A stretch of DNA of 64,000 nucleotides from Limnospira sp050045915 (GCA_050045915.1 JBNGCR010000001.1:1-64000); one strand, 5' to 3'; positions 24,148-32,792 are shown, counted from the first letter of the stretch. Notes: generated by a model not told the origin, from the letters alone. A program made the numbers and translations.

Positions 24148-25146
24148 ATGATATCCCCAGTTTCACCCCGTAAAATTTTGTTGGATACCGATCCGGGCGG
24201 AGACGATGTTTTTGCCCTGCTGTGGTTGCAGAGTTTGATCCGCCAGGGATTCGCGGAGTTGGTGGCGGTGGCGACAGCGGACGGCAACGTGGCGGCGGGG
24301 CGAACTTTCACCACAGCCAGTCAGCTTCTCAAGTTGGGCGGGATGGAAAATATCCCCGTCGGCCGGGGGGTTTTGGTGGAGAATTCTGGGGTGGGAAATG
24401 CCGCCCACATCCACGGCGACGACGGCATCGGAAATTTGTCCGCAACGTTGCCGCCACCTGCCCACGAATGGGACGCGGCGCCGGGTTCCGATCGCCTGAT
24501 TATCGAGTGTTTGGAACGCGATCCGGGGGCGGTGACAATTGTGGCGATCGGGCCGCTGACGAATTTGGCCGCGGCCGAACGACGGCGCCCGGGAATCCTC
24601 AAATTGGCGCGGGAAATTGTCATCATGGGCGGGGCGTTTAATTTGGGGGGAAATGTCACCCCCCACGGCGAATTTAACATCACCTACAATCCCGAAGCGG
24701 CGCGGACGGTGTTCGAGAGTCGGGGGGATCTGGTGATGATTTCGCTGGATGTTACCCAACATTTAATTTTAACCCGAAATGTGGGCGATCGCATCGCTGA
24801 GGTGAATCCAAATAGTGCGATCGTCAAGTTTATGCTGGGCCTGATCGATTTCATGATCCAAACCGGCCTAAAAAATCGCCGCACCCGTGGCATTCCGGGC
24901 TTTTTAGTCCACGATGCTGCCACCGTCGCCTATTTATTTTATCCCGAATTGTTCAAGTTTTATCGCGCCCGAGTGACGGTGGAAACTCAGGGGGAATCGA
25001 CCCGGGGGATGACTTGGTTTGAACGCACCCACACAGCCAAACCCGATGCCAACACCTGGGTGATCTCCGATGTCGATCCGGAGATGTTTTTTGCAATATT
25101 AATCGAAGATTTTAAAGAACTCGTCCGCTCTGATTCTAGGGAGTAG
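24148..25146 (+). CDS. Inosine/uridine-preferring nucleoside hydrolase
   Basis: 332 residues; cleaves ribonucleosides to base and ribose in purine/pyrimidine salvage. The calcium-binding signature ILLDTDPGGDDVFALLW is at residues 10-26; VAIGPLTNLAAA, IVIMGGAFNLGGNVTPHGEFNITYNPEAA and the late HDAATVAYLFYPELF with the second Ca-site Asp complete the family. GGAGG lies eight bases before the ATG. Oddity: the last codons (SRE-stop) are made from a GGGAGTA/GGGAGTC heptamer array, so repeat expansion has reached or reset the C-terminus. Confidence 0.93.
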   Translation: MISPVSPRKILLDTDPGGDDVFALLWLQSLIRQGFAELVAVATADGNVAAGRTFTTASQLLKLGGMENIPVGRGVLVENSGVGNAAHIHGDDGIGNLSATLPPPAHEWDAAPGSDRLIIECLERDPGAVTIVAIGPLTNLAAAERRRPGILKLAREIVIMGGAFNLGGNVTPHGEFNITYNPEAARTVFESRGDLVMISLDVTQHLILTRNVGDRIAEVNPNSAIVKFMLGLIDFMIQTGLKNRRTRGIPGFLVHDAATVAYLFYPELFKFYRARVTVETQGESTRGMTWFERTHTAKPDANTWVISDVDPEMFFAILIEDFKELVRSDSRE

Positions 25147-25173
25147 GGAGTCGGGAGTAGGGAGTCGGGAGTA
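25139..25173. repeat. Heptamer array GGGAGTA/GGGAGTC overlapping a stop codon
   Basis: Five perfectly alternating heptamers. The first supplies the TAG stop of the nucleoside hydrolase gene. The array directly abuts the 126-bp element copy 2. Confidence 0.9.
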
Positions 25174-25179
25174 GAATTT

Positions 25180-25305
25180 TATAGCAACGAGCGCTCACGT
25201 GGTTACAGTTGAAATGGGGTCAGAAATTTTCAAACCCTTATAGAAAAGCCGTTTCAGTTTCCGACTCCCTAATACCGACTGCCGACTCCCGCGCGCAGCG
25301 CTATA
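25180..25305 (+). repeat. 126-bp TATAGC/GCTATA element, copy 2
   Basis: Identical to 20422-20547 by eye, same orientation, 4.76 kb apart. The identity suggests a recent copy event or gene conversion. It is preceded directly by GGGAGTA heptamers. Confidence 0.85.
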
Positions 25306-25352
25306 CTCTTTCCCCCAGCCTGTGGGGGCAACCTTATAGGGTTGCCCGTTCA

Positions 25353-25454
25353 TATAGTCATCGGATACCATTTGTAAATGGTCGCGCCCCCAAACCCCCA
25401 ATTCTGGGGGCTTTGAGCGGATCGATTTTTCACTGATCATTTCACAGGGCTATA
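25353..25454 (-). repeat. 102-bp TATAGC element, second family (copy 1)
   Basis: Read on the minus strand it begins TATAGCCCTGTGAAATGATC, contains GATCCGCT, AAGCCCCCAGAATTGGGGG as a GC hairpin, and ends CTATA. It has the same length as the copy at 31421-31522. Confidence 0.75.
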
Positions 25455-25470
25455 AGGAGGGAGAAAGCTG

Positions 25471-26169
25471 TCAATTTTCCCGATCCGGATCGATTCCTGC
25501 AGACCGCAATAATTCCGCCAAGCGATCGGCCCGACGCCGTTCTTCTTCCAACTGTTCTGAGGTTTGTTTCAACTGTTGTTCCATTTCTTGGAGTCGTTGT
25601 CTGACTTCGATATAGCTGGCGAAGGGTTGATTGTCGGGGCCGTAAATTTTTAACTCATCCTCCGACAAATCAAAGCGAATTTGCAGGCGGGGACTCACCC
25701 AATTATTCATGTCGTCAATGACATCCAGGCGTTCCCCCGATCGCAACCAACCGCTGAGGTCGTTTTTTTGCGGATCGAAGAGATAATATTCTTCGACACC
25801 GTGGCGATCGTAAAAAACCTGTTTTTTATTCATTTCGGTGAGGGTATTTCCTGGAGAAAGAATTTCAAAGACCACCTGGGGGGCGATATTTGCTTCTTTC
25901 CATTGTTGATACGATCCGCGTTCCCCCTTGGGAACCCCGAACGCCACCATCACGTCCGGGGCTTGGCGGGTTTTGTTGTCCCCCTCGACGGGATACCACA
26001 GCAGATCGCCGGCGACAAATACCTCGGGATCGGGGGCGAACAGCCAGTCTAAGTTATACTGGATGACGGTAATCCAGCGAAATTGTAGGGTATTGTCTGA
26101 CATGGGATTCCCATCTCGTTCAGGATAAGTGATCTGAGTTTGGGTGTCGGATGAAAGTTGAGAAACCAT
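25471..26169 (-). CDS. Uma2 family (DUF820) putative endonuclease
   Basis: 232 residues. The Uma2 family is very numerous in cyanobacteria and has a restriction-nuclease-like fold; activity is mostly inferred. Seen here: VFVAGDLLWYPVEGDNKTRQAPDVMVAFG (acidic strand with PDV), then VVFEILSPGNTLTEMNKKQVFYDRHGVEEYYLFDP, giving the E-x(n)-K pattern and the typical YxxxGVxEYWLxDP. The C-terminal 60 residues are a charged coiled coil ending RLAELLRSAGIDPDREN, common in this family. The N-terminal 22 residues are unusual and the ATG at residue 23 (MSDNTLQF) is an alternative start. It stands alone, divergent from the permease gene. Confidence 0.88.
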   Translation of the reverse strand: MVSQLSSDTQTQITYPERDGNPMSDNTLQFRWITVIQYNLDWLFAPDPEVFVAGDLLWYPVEGDNKTRQAPDVMVAFGVPKGERGSYQQWKEANIAPQVVFEILSPGNTLTEMNKKQVFYDRHGVEEYYLFDPQKNDLSGWLRSGERLDVIDDMNNWVSPRLQIRFDLSEDELKIYGPDNQPFASYIEVRQRLQEMEQQLKQTSEQLEEERRRADRLAELLRSAGIDPDREN

Positions 26170-26249
26170 GACGGGTTCCGAGATGCGATCGACACCAATT
26201 ATTATACAATATAATTTGCAAATAAACGACTATTTTATTAACTTTTAGG

Positions 26250-27170
26250 ATGAAAAATGCCGTTTCCGAATCCACCGATCGCTCCCCTCAAAACCGCACG
26301 TTATTGGGGGATATCTGGCGGCGGTTTCGCCGGGATAAAATGGCGGTTTTCGGCAGCGTTGTCTTGCTGATTATCGTCGTTTCAGTGGCGATCGCGCCCG
26401 TCTTTTACACCACTGCCCCCGATGCGATCGACTTCGGCAATTCTATCGCCCCCCCGAGTTGGAAACACCCCTTCGGAACCAACGATTTGGGACAGGATCA
26501 ACTCGCCCGCATCCTGATCGGCGGACGCATTTCGTTGGCGGTGGGGGTGGCGGCAATGTTGGTGGCGATTAGTTTGGGGACATCCGTGGGCGCGATGGCG
26601 GGATTTTACGGCGGAATTGCGGACGGGTTGCTGATGCGAATGACGGATTTATTTTTATCCCTGCCGCAACTGCCGGTTTTGCTGTTGGTGATCTATTTAT
26701 TTCGGGAATCCGCCCGGGCGATCGCGTCGGGGGAAGTGGGAATTTTCCTGTTAATTGTGTTGGTGGTGGGGGGACTCAATTGGATGTCCGTGGCGAGATT
26801 GGTTCGGGCGAGTTTTCTGTCAGTTCGCGAGATGGATTTCGTCACCGCAGCCCGGGCGATCGGGGCTAAACCGAGGCGTTTGATCTGGGTCCACATCCTC
26901 CCCAACGTCCTCACCCCCATCATCGTCGCCGCCACCCTCGCCGTCGGAACTGCGATCATTACCGAATCGACTCTCAGCTTTTTGGGACTGGGATTTCCCC
27001 CCGACGTTCCCACCTGGGGGCGGATGTTGTACGATGCCCAAAATTACATTCAAACCGCCCCTCACATGGTAATATTTCCGGGGGCTGCAATTTTTCTGAC
27101 GGTTCTGAGTATCAACTACATCGGAGACGGTTTGCGAGATGCTTTAGACCCCCATTCCAAATCGTTTTAA
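26250..27170 (+). CDS. ABC transporter permease, OppC/DppC type
   Basis: 306 residues, inner-membrane permease of a peptide/nickel-type importer. Six hydrophobic segments; the N-terminal cytoplasmic region LLGDIWRRFRRDKMAVFGSVVLLIIV and PFGTNDLGQDQLARILIGGRISLAVG are typical of the OppC N-terminal domain. The EAA loop is REMDFVTAARAIGAKPRRLIWVHILPN, and the family C-terminus ESTLSFLGLGFPPDVPTWGRML...DGLRDALDP is complete. No partner permease, ATPase or binding protein is adjacent, which is common in cyanobacteria where the system is scattered. The substrate is unknown. A likely MITE follows the stop. Confidence 0.92.
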   Translation: MKNAVSESTDRSPQNRTLLGDIWRRFRRDKMAVFGSVVLLIIVVSVAIAPVFYTTAPDAIDFGNSIAPPSWKHPFGTNDLGQDQLARILIGGRISLAVGVAAMLVAISLGTSVGAMAGFYGGIADGLLMRMTDLFLSLPQLPVLLLVIYLFRESARAIASGEVGIFLLIVLVVGGLNWMSVARLVRASFLSVREMDFVTAARAIGAKPRRLIWVHILPNVLTPIIVAATLAVGTAIITESTLSFLGLGFPPDVPTWGRMLYDAQNYIQTAPHMVIFPGAAIFLTVLSINYIGDGLRDALDPHSKSF

Positions 27171-27565
27171 CATGATTAAATATCCCCGGCAAATCTCCCT
27201 CGATAAGCAGGGCTGTTTCATTCTCGGTTCAAAATTGTCGAGGGTGACGAGGAAAACGGTTAATGGGAGCCAGGAACCCGGGTTTTTTCCGGTTAAAAAT
27301 GCCTTTTCATTGGGAAAAATCTCCCTCTCCCCCCTCTCTTCCTCTGCTTCCTCTGCTTCCCCAGCCATTTTTCGGGAGAACATGAAACGTCCCTGCCTTA
27401 TCGAGGGAAATAATTGCGGGACTTATTGACCGACATTTTAAATTATTTTATGGGGATTTTTATTCGAGTTAAAAATGGCGATCGCAAAATTTTAAGCCTC
27501 AATATTTGCCCAAATCAAAAAAATTATGAGAGAATGGAGACACCCATTACCAGGAGAAATAACTG
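27171..27565. other. Spacer containing a MITE-like element
   Basis: 395 bases; 27196-27408 is an inverted-repeat element, and the rest is AT-rich and likely holds the promoter of the secreted-protein gene at 27566. Confidence 0.7.
27196..27408. mobile_element. 213-bp MITE-like element with imperfect terminal inverted repeats
   Basis: The left end TCCCTCGATAAGCAGGGC and right end, read in reverse, TCCCTCGATAAGGCAGGG match over about 26 bases with a few mismatches or a single-base indel, each continuing to GTTTCAT. The interior is non-coding. No convincing target duplication and no second copy in the window. Confidence 0.65.
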
Positions 27566-28132
27566 ATGTTCATTTTTCGGGCTTTCACCCTCGCTGTGAC
27601 GGTCGGTTTGCTGACTCCTCTGGTTCCCGGCGATCGCTTCAACATCCCCCCGGCGATCGCCCAAGTGGAAAATACCCAAGACGGCGACTGGCAGAAATTC
27701 ACCTCGGAAGTCGGCAATTTTTCGGTGATGATGCCCGGGACTCCCGAGGAAGATGCGGAATCCAATCAGAGGGGTGAGATGCGCCAGTATCTCATTTCGT
27801 TGGAGGATGAAACAATCGCCTACGGAGTCTTTTATTACGACGTAGGCGAACTGCCGAGAGAATTGAGTACGACGGAAATAGACGAGTTATTCGATGCATC
27901 TGTAAACGGCTTTTTAGAAGATTGGGAAGAGAAAAATATCCGCTCCGAAAATAACATTTTTCTCGGAGACATCCCGGGGCGGGCGATCGAAGTCGAGGGT
28001 TCGGAAGGGATGTTTAAAATGCGACTGTATTGGGCCGCACCCCGCCTGTACATGATTTTGGTCGGTTCGGAACAGCCGGAAAAATTTCCGACGGAGAGCG
28101 ATCGCTTTTTCGACTCCTTTGAATTTTTGTAA
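27566..28132 (+). CDS. Secreted or envelope protein of unknown function
   Basis: 188 residues. The N-terminus MFIFRAFTLAVTVGLLTPLVPG looks like a Sec signal sequence, with a likely cleavage around PAIAQVEN (about residue 34). The mature part opens WQKFTSEVGNFSVMMPGTPEED, a start seen in many cyanobacterial secreted proteins that carry a PsbP-like or similar compact fold (VMMPGTP near the start, FFDSFEFL at the end). CAGGAG is well placed before the ATG. No catalytic motif is visible. It is followed by tldD on the same strand, with a 150-base gap. Confidence 0.82.
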   Translation: MFIFRAFTLAVTVGLLTPLVPGDRFNIPPAIAQVENTQDGDWQKFTSEVGNFSVMMPGTPEEDAESNQRGEMRQYLISLEDETIAYGVFYYDVGELPRELSTTEIDELFDASVNGFLEDWEEKNIRSENNIFLGDIPGRAIEVEGSEGMFKMRLYWAAPRLYMILVGSEQPEKFPTESDRFFDSFEFL

Positions 28133-28285
28133 CTGCAAATAGCGATCAGAAATCGAAGGCTGAGAAACCGGGTTTTCGGATCGAATCGCCGATTCTTCCC
28201 CCACCCGTCTCAAATGTTGCCGAATTTCCCAAAGCGATTACGATATACAAAATACCGAGACTGAAATCAACCGATAATTAATCCA

Positions 28286-29776
28286 ATGGTACAAGCACCG
28301 ATCCGCCAGCAGACGCCGACAGAACTCGTCAACCTCGCCATTGACCTGATCCGCAAAGCCGGATGCGAGTACGGAGACATCCGCCTGTGCACCTACCGCC
28401 GACAGTCCCTCGCCGCCCGCGATCGCTCTTTGGGCAACCTCAGCGATAACGTCAGTTCCGGTTTCGGGGTGCGGGTCCTCCTCAACGGTTCCTGGGGGTT
28501 CGCCGCCAGCTACCGCAAAACCCCGGAGGAAGTCGCCCGCGTCGTGGCGTTGGCGGTGGACATCGCCCGGGGGAGTCGCCTCTGTCAGCGGGTTCCGGTG
28601 AAATTGGTTCCCGTGGACGCCTACCGGGACACCTACATCACCCCGGTCCTAATCGACCCCTTTTCCATCCCCATCGAAGAGAAGGCGAATTTGGTGCTGA
28701 CGCTGACGGACAGACTCCTCGCCCACGGGGAAAAGGGCATCAAAAAAGCGAGCGCTTCCCTACAATTTCAACAGGAAAATAAACGCTTCGCCTCCACCGT
28801 CGGTTCCGACATCGAACAGACCATTTACCGCAGCTATGCCGGGTACGGGTGCACGGCGATCGCGGACGGAGACGCACAAAATCGGGGCTACGAGAGGCCG
28901 CCGCTGAATTTGGGGTATGAACACATCGACACCGCCGATTTGCTGTCTCAGGTCGATCGCGTGGCTTCCGAGGCGATCGAAAAGGTGAAGGCGCCCAAGG
29001 GACCCTCGGGCATCAAATCCACCCTCATCCTCAAACCCACCCACCTCTACCTCACCATCCACGAATCCGTCGGCCACCCCACGGAACTCGATCGCGTCTA
29101 CGGCTACGAGTCCAACTTCGCCGGGACCAGCTTCGCCACCACGGACCAACTGAAAAAATTGCAGTATGCGGCCCCCTGGGTGAACTTCAAATGCGATCGC
29201 ACCCAACCGGGCGGACGGAGTACGATGGGCTACGATGACGAGGGAGTTCGGGCCCAGGAATGGTACGTCGTCAAAGATGGCATATTGAACGATTATCTCA
29301 CCGACCGCGAAACCGCCCACCGCCTCGGACGGGGCAGCAGCAACGGCTGTGCCTACGCCGACAGTTGGTCCAGCGTCCCGATGGTGCGGATTCCCAATTT
29401 GGGCTTGGAACCCGGACCCGATGGTGGCGATCGCACCGCCACTTTGGAAGAGATGATTTCCGACACCGAAGACGGGATTTTGATCGACGGGATCGGCAGT
29501 TTTTCCATCGACCAACAGCGCCGGAATTTCCAGTTCGGCGGCGATGCGTTTTGGCAGGTCAAAAACGGCAAAGTTGTGGGGATGTTGAAAGACGTGACTT
29601 ACCACGCCATGACCACCGAATTTTGGAACAAAGTGGACGCGATCGGACCCGAGTCGGAATGGGAACAGCACGGGACGAGTTTCTGCGGCAAGGGTGAACC
29701 CATGCAACTCGCCCAAATGACCCACGCCTGCGTCCCCGTCCGGGTTCGCGACATTCACATGGGCGGCGCGTCTTGA
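28286..29776 (+). CDS. tldD: TldD family metalloprotease
   Basis: 496 residues. TldD works with TldE (PmbA) as a peptidase complex, known from antitoxin degradation and peptide-antibiotic maturation. The zinc motif HESVGHPTELD (H-E-x3-H-x3-E-x-D) is at about residue 263, preceded by LILKPTHLYLTIHE. RDRSLGNLSDNVSSGFGVRVL at the N-terminus and GSFSIDQQRRNFQFGGDAFW are also family features. TldD needs TldE as partner; no tldE is found in this window. A 13-bp hairpin follows the stop. Confidence 0.93.
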   Translation: MVQAPIRQQTPTELVNLAIDLIRKAGCEYGDIRLCTYRRQSLAARDRSLGNLSDNVSSGFGVRVLLNGSWGFAASYRKTPEEVARVVALAVDIARGSRLCQRVPVKLVPVDAYRDTYITPVLIDPFSIPIEEKANLVLTLTDRLLAHGEKGIKKASASLQFQQENKRFASTVGSDIEQTIYRSYAGYGCTAIADGDAQNRGYERPPLNLGYEHIDTADLLSQVDRVASEAIEKVKAPKGPSGIKSTLILKPTHLYLTIHESVGHPTELDRVYGYESNFAGTSFATTDQLKKLQYAAPWVNFKCDRTQPGGRSTMGYDDEGVRAQEWYVVKDGILNDYLTDRETAHRLGRGSSNGCAYADSWSSVPMVRIPNLGLEPGPDGGDRTATLEEMISDTEDGILIDGIGSFSIDQQRRNFQFGGDAFWQVKNGKVVGMLKDVTYHAMTTEFWNKVDAIGPESEWEQHGTSFCGKGEPMQLAQMTHACVPVRVRDIHMGGAS

Positions 29777-29835
29777 CGGAGATGTGGCGGTTGGAGGGCC
29801 TATGCCATAGGCTCCTACAAACAATGAAATTCCAC

Positions 29836-29868
29836 TGTAGGGGCGCAAGGTTTGCGCCCCTACATTTT
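29836..29868 (+). terminator. Hairpin after tldD
   Basis: 13-bp stem TGTAGGGGCGCAA/TTGCGCCCCTACA with a 3-base loop (29836-29864), then TTTT. The GTAGGGGCGCAAGG stem also occurs at 16038-16082, so it may be a dispersed palindrome reused as terminator. Confidence 0.65.
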
Positions 29869-29894
29869 CCAGGTCCGACACCCGATCTGAATGT

Positions 29895-30003
29895 TATAGC
29901 AACGAGCGCTGGCGTGGTTACACGCCGGGAATGATCAATCTCTCTACGACCGACTCCCGACTCCCTATTCCCTTGTTTTGTGGTCAATTATCAGGATTTG
30001 ATA
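29895..30003 (+). repeat. Degenerate TATAGC element with heptamers
   Basis: It starts TATAGCAACGAGCGCTGGCG as in the 126-bp family, has GTGGTTAC, then heptamers CGACTCC, CGACTCC, CTATTCC (about 29951-29971), and ends near GGATTTGATATTA just before the CHAP gene stop. Confidence 0.65.
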
Positions 30004-30612
30004 TTAGCCCTTGCGATCGCGTCCCGTGAGGGCATCGATCAGGTTGCGGTGGTGTTCGGGAGCCTCCCCTTGATCCGATTTCGGCTTCTCCGGGGTCTGA
30101 GAGGGGGTTTGCTGGGTCGGGGGTGCGGGCTTCTGTTGGTAGGCGGGGCGTCCGAATCCCAGAAAACACCAGGGTTCCCGGTGGCGGCGCATCACCTGTC
30201 CGCCGTTGGAGTCGTTGCCGACGGCTGTATTTCCCTCGATGCTGACCACGCTTCCATTCGACTCGATCCGTTCCACGATGCCGACATGATCGGCGATGCC
30301 GTCGCCCCGCCAGCAGTAGAAGGCGATATCTCCGACTTGCGGCTTGGAGAACCACCGCCCCTGTCTCTGGAACCAGTACACCCCATCCTGACAGTAGGCA
30401 AATCCTTTGGCGGTGCGGATTGGTAGCGTCAGGCCGACGCGATCGAAGCAGTAGGAAATGAAAATCGCGCACCAGGGTACATAATTCATGCCGTACCAAT
30501 GACCGTATTTATTTTGATTGCTGCTTGGAGGAGATTCGCTGTAGCCAATTTCACCCACTGCAACTCGAAGCAGATCGTCTACTGTTTTCATCGGAGAATT
30601 TTCCCTAGCCAT
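30004..30612 (-). CDS. CHAP-domain amidase/peptidase-like protein
   Basis: 202 residues. CHAP domains hydrolyse peptidoglycan cross-links or glutathionylspermidine-type amides. The catalytic Cys is in YVPWCAIFISYCFDRVG (about residue 48), the His in GIADHVGIVERI (about 110), and a following acidic/Asn residue in SIEGNTA. The N-terminal VDDLLRVAVGEIGYSESP is usual in secreted cell-wall amidases, yet there is no clear signal peptide. The C-terminal 60 residues are proline- and glutamine-rich, probably flexible. The start could be the ATG at 30591 (MKTVDDLL). Confidence 0.85.
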   Translation of the reverse strand: MARENSPMKTVDDLLRVAVGEIGYSESPPSSNQNKYGHWYGMNYVPWCAIFISYCFDRVGLTLPIRTAKGFAYCQDGVYWFQRQGRWFSKPQVGDIAFYCWRGDGIADHVGIVERIESNGSVVSIEGNTAVGNDSNGGQVMRRHREPWCFLGFGRPAYQQKPAPPTQQTPSQTPEKPKSDQGEAPEHHRNLIDALTGRDRKG

Positions 30613-31577
30613 TCAATTTAAGTTATACCTCAATTTTGAGGCGATCGAGTGTTCTTAAGATTCTTGATCGATCCGGTTTTTAAACTGTCCGCTTTGGGTC
30701 ACAATTGCGACGCGGGACTCGGAGAAATAAAACGCCAATCCCCGGGGCGATCGCCACACCGCCGAACGCGAAGGACTCGGTTCGGTTGTGACTGTTAAAC
30801 GCCCTGCCACACCCTTTTTCGAGGCGGATTAAATCCCTCCGAGGGGTGAGAACCCTGGGGGCAAAAAGCCACAGTGGGCGCGGACATTTAGACCCAACTT
30901 TTCGCCCGTTTCATGCCGAAAAAAAAGTTCCCGACCGGGCTGGATCTTGACCTCGACCTCCCATCGATCGAGTTCTTGGGAGCGGGCTGTTTTTAAAGGG
31001 AGTGAGGGGTCTGACACTTTCGGGTATTTGACCGGACTGGATATCACCCGCATCTCGGCAACTGATCGCCACTCTCGATCTTTTTCTTGGGGTTGGATTC
31101 CAATCCGGATCGATCTACAAAAATTTACGATCGCGATCGCTCCTGCGGCCCCTTCTTCTCACAATGGCCACAAACTGCCGGCGTTCCCGGGCGCAAGACT
31201 CGCCCCCCAAACTGATGTGGCGATTTGGGGGGAGCTGGAATCGCCCGCGAGTCCAGATATTTTTGATTCAAACTTAATCGATTATTGATCGAAAATATGG
31301 CATCAAATTTGTATTTTTTGGACTCCGGTTTTGACGACATTTCGGATCGATGGACAGGGGTTGATATGATGGGCGACAACGGGAGAAACCGTCATCCCTG
31401 GGGCAACTCGGGGAGCAGCATATAGCAGTGTGAAATGAGGAGGGAAAATTCGATCCGCTTGAAGCCCCCAGGATTGGGGGTTTGGGGGCTAGATAGTTTA
31501 CCAATGGTTTTTGATTGCTATATTACATTTTATGAGCGATCGCGATCGCGATTCCAATCTTCGATACAATTGCAACA
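30613..31577. other. Long gene-free spacer before corA
   Basis: 965 bases. No convincing gene on either strand. A minus-strand frame at 30829-31053 lacks any family resemblance. 31421-31522 is the 102-bp TATAGC element. The rest is GC-balanced with scattered HIP1 sites and may include decayed coding sequence; I can assign none of it. Confidence 0.6.
31421..31522 (+). repeat. 102-bp TATAGC/GCTATA element, second family (copy 2)
   Basis: It begins TATAGCAGTGTGAAATGAGG and ends GATTGCTATA; the internal GCCCCCAGGATTGGGGG forms a hairpin. Same length as 25353-25454 and the same first 75 bases, with substitutions, as 48087-48163. Confidence 0.8.
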
Positions 31578-32792
31578 ATGGCATTTGACGCGATCGCAAC
31601 TTCTATGGCTCACAGCATCCAATCCTCCTCCCATCCTTACCTGGAACCCCCCAGAGAAGAGGAAGAAGAATCCGAGTTGGATTACTTTTTCGACGAACCG
31701 GGGAGCCTCCCCGGAACCCTCGATCTCGAACCCGACGCGCCGCCGCCGGAACTGATTTTGATCGAATATAACGAGACGAATGCCACCCGCAAAGTTCTCG
31801 ACAGTCCCGACGAATGTTCCACCTACCTCGATTCGGATTGCGTCTCCTGGCTGGACGTCCAGGGGTTGGGAAACTTGGAAACCTGGCGGAAAATGTCCCA
31901 GATTTTCAACCTCCACCCCATCGCCTTGGAAGACGTGGTGAACGTCCCGCAGCGTCCGAAAGTGGTGTACTACGACAATCCCGATCATTTGGTGATTGTG
32001 GCTTGGATGGTGATGCTCAACCCCAAATCCAAAAAACTGCACAAAGAACAGGTGAGTATCATTTTGGGGGATAATTATCTGATCACCGTTCAGGAAGAAC
32101 CCCAATATGATTGTTTGGAACCGGTGCGCGATCGCATCCGACTCAACAAAGGGACAATCCGAAAAAATGGGGCGGACTATCTCGCCTACGCGATTTTGGA
32201 TGCCATCATCGACGAATTTTTTCCCCTACTGGAAATTTACAGCGATCGCCTGGAAGACTTGGAAGATGAAGTCCTCTTCAAACCCTCCAAGGATACGATG
32301 GAAAGTATTTATAAAATCAAGCGGGAACTGTTGGTTCTGCGTCGGGCGATCTGGTCGCAGCGGGAAGCTTTAAATATCCTGATCCGGGACAAAACGAGGC
32401 TGGTGGGAAAAAGAGTGCGCGTCTACCTGCGGGACTGTTACGACAACACGGTGAACGTCCGGAATATGCTGGAAACCTACCGAGAATTGGCTTCCGACCT
32501 GATCAGCATTTACCTATCTTCGATGGGAAATCGCATGAATGAAGTGATGAAATTGTTAACGGTAATCTCCACAATTTTTATCCCCCTGACCTTTATCGCC
32601 GGGGTTTATGGCATGAACTTTGACCCGGAAAAATCGCCTTTAAATATGCCGGAATTGGAGTGGTATTACGGCTATCCGGCTGCTTTGGGATTGATGGCAG
32701 TCATCGCCGGAAGTTTGGTTTACTTTTTCTGGAAACGGGGTTGGTTCAAGAATTTTTCTCGTTTCGACCGAGACAATTTTGGCGATCGCTAA
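31578..32792 (+). CDS. corA: CorA family magnesium/cobalt transporter
   Basis: 404 residues. A homopentameric Mg channel of the plasma membrane. The large N-terminal cytoplasmic domain (about 1-335) has WLDVQGLGNLETWRKMSQIFNLHPIALEDVVNV and the long helix DLEDEVLFKPSKDTMESIYKIKRELLVLRRAI. The two C-terminal membrane helices are joined by the signature YGMNFD (GMN) and a periplasmic loop; the last helix is followed by the basic WKRGWFKNF. A 40-base gap separates it from the kinase-WD40 gene, so they may be co-transcribed. The start could also be the ATG at 31605. The acidic PREEEEES stretch near residue 30 is normal for cyanobacterial CorA. Confidence 0.95.
   Translation: MAFDAIATSMAHSIQSSSHPYLEPPREEEEESELDYFFDEPGSLPGTLDLEPDAPPPELILIEYNETNATRKVLDSPDECSTYLDSDCVSWLDVQGLGNLETWRKMSQIFNLHPIALEDVVNVPQRPKVVYYDNPDHLVIVAWMVMLNPKSKKLHKEQVSIILGDNYLITVQEEPQYDCLEPVRDRIRLNKGTIRKNGADYLAYAILDAIIDEFFPLLEIYSDRLEDLEDEVLFKPSKDTMESIYKIKRELLVLRRAIWSQREALNILIRDKTRLVGKRVRVYLRDCYDNTVNVRNMLETYRELASDLISIYLSSMGNRMNEVMKLLTVISTIFIPLTFIAGVYGMNFDPEKSPLNMPELEWYYGYPAALGLMAVIAGSLVYFFWKRGWFKNFSRFDRDNFGDR

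Larger units (their letters stand above)
25147..25470. other. Spacer holding two different TATAGC elements
   Basis: 324 bases between the nucleoside hydrolase and the Uma2 gene. They contain the heptamer array, the 126-bp element copy 2, a short GC hairpin (CCCCCAGCCTGTGGGGG, about 25314-25328) and the 102-bp element. No gene. Confidence 0.8.

Noticed and set aside
27172..27429. 85-codon frame after the permease
   Set aside because: It coincides with the MITE-like element and its inverted repeats.
29953..29980. Heptamers considered as a CRISPR array
   Set aside because: Unit length of seven and no spacers; belongs to the STRR type.
30829..31053. 74-codon minus-strand frame in the spacer before corA
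   Set aside because: No domain, no conserved context, no ribosome site.
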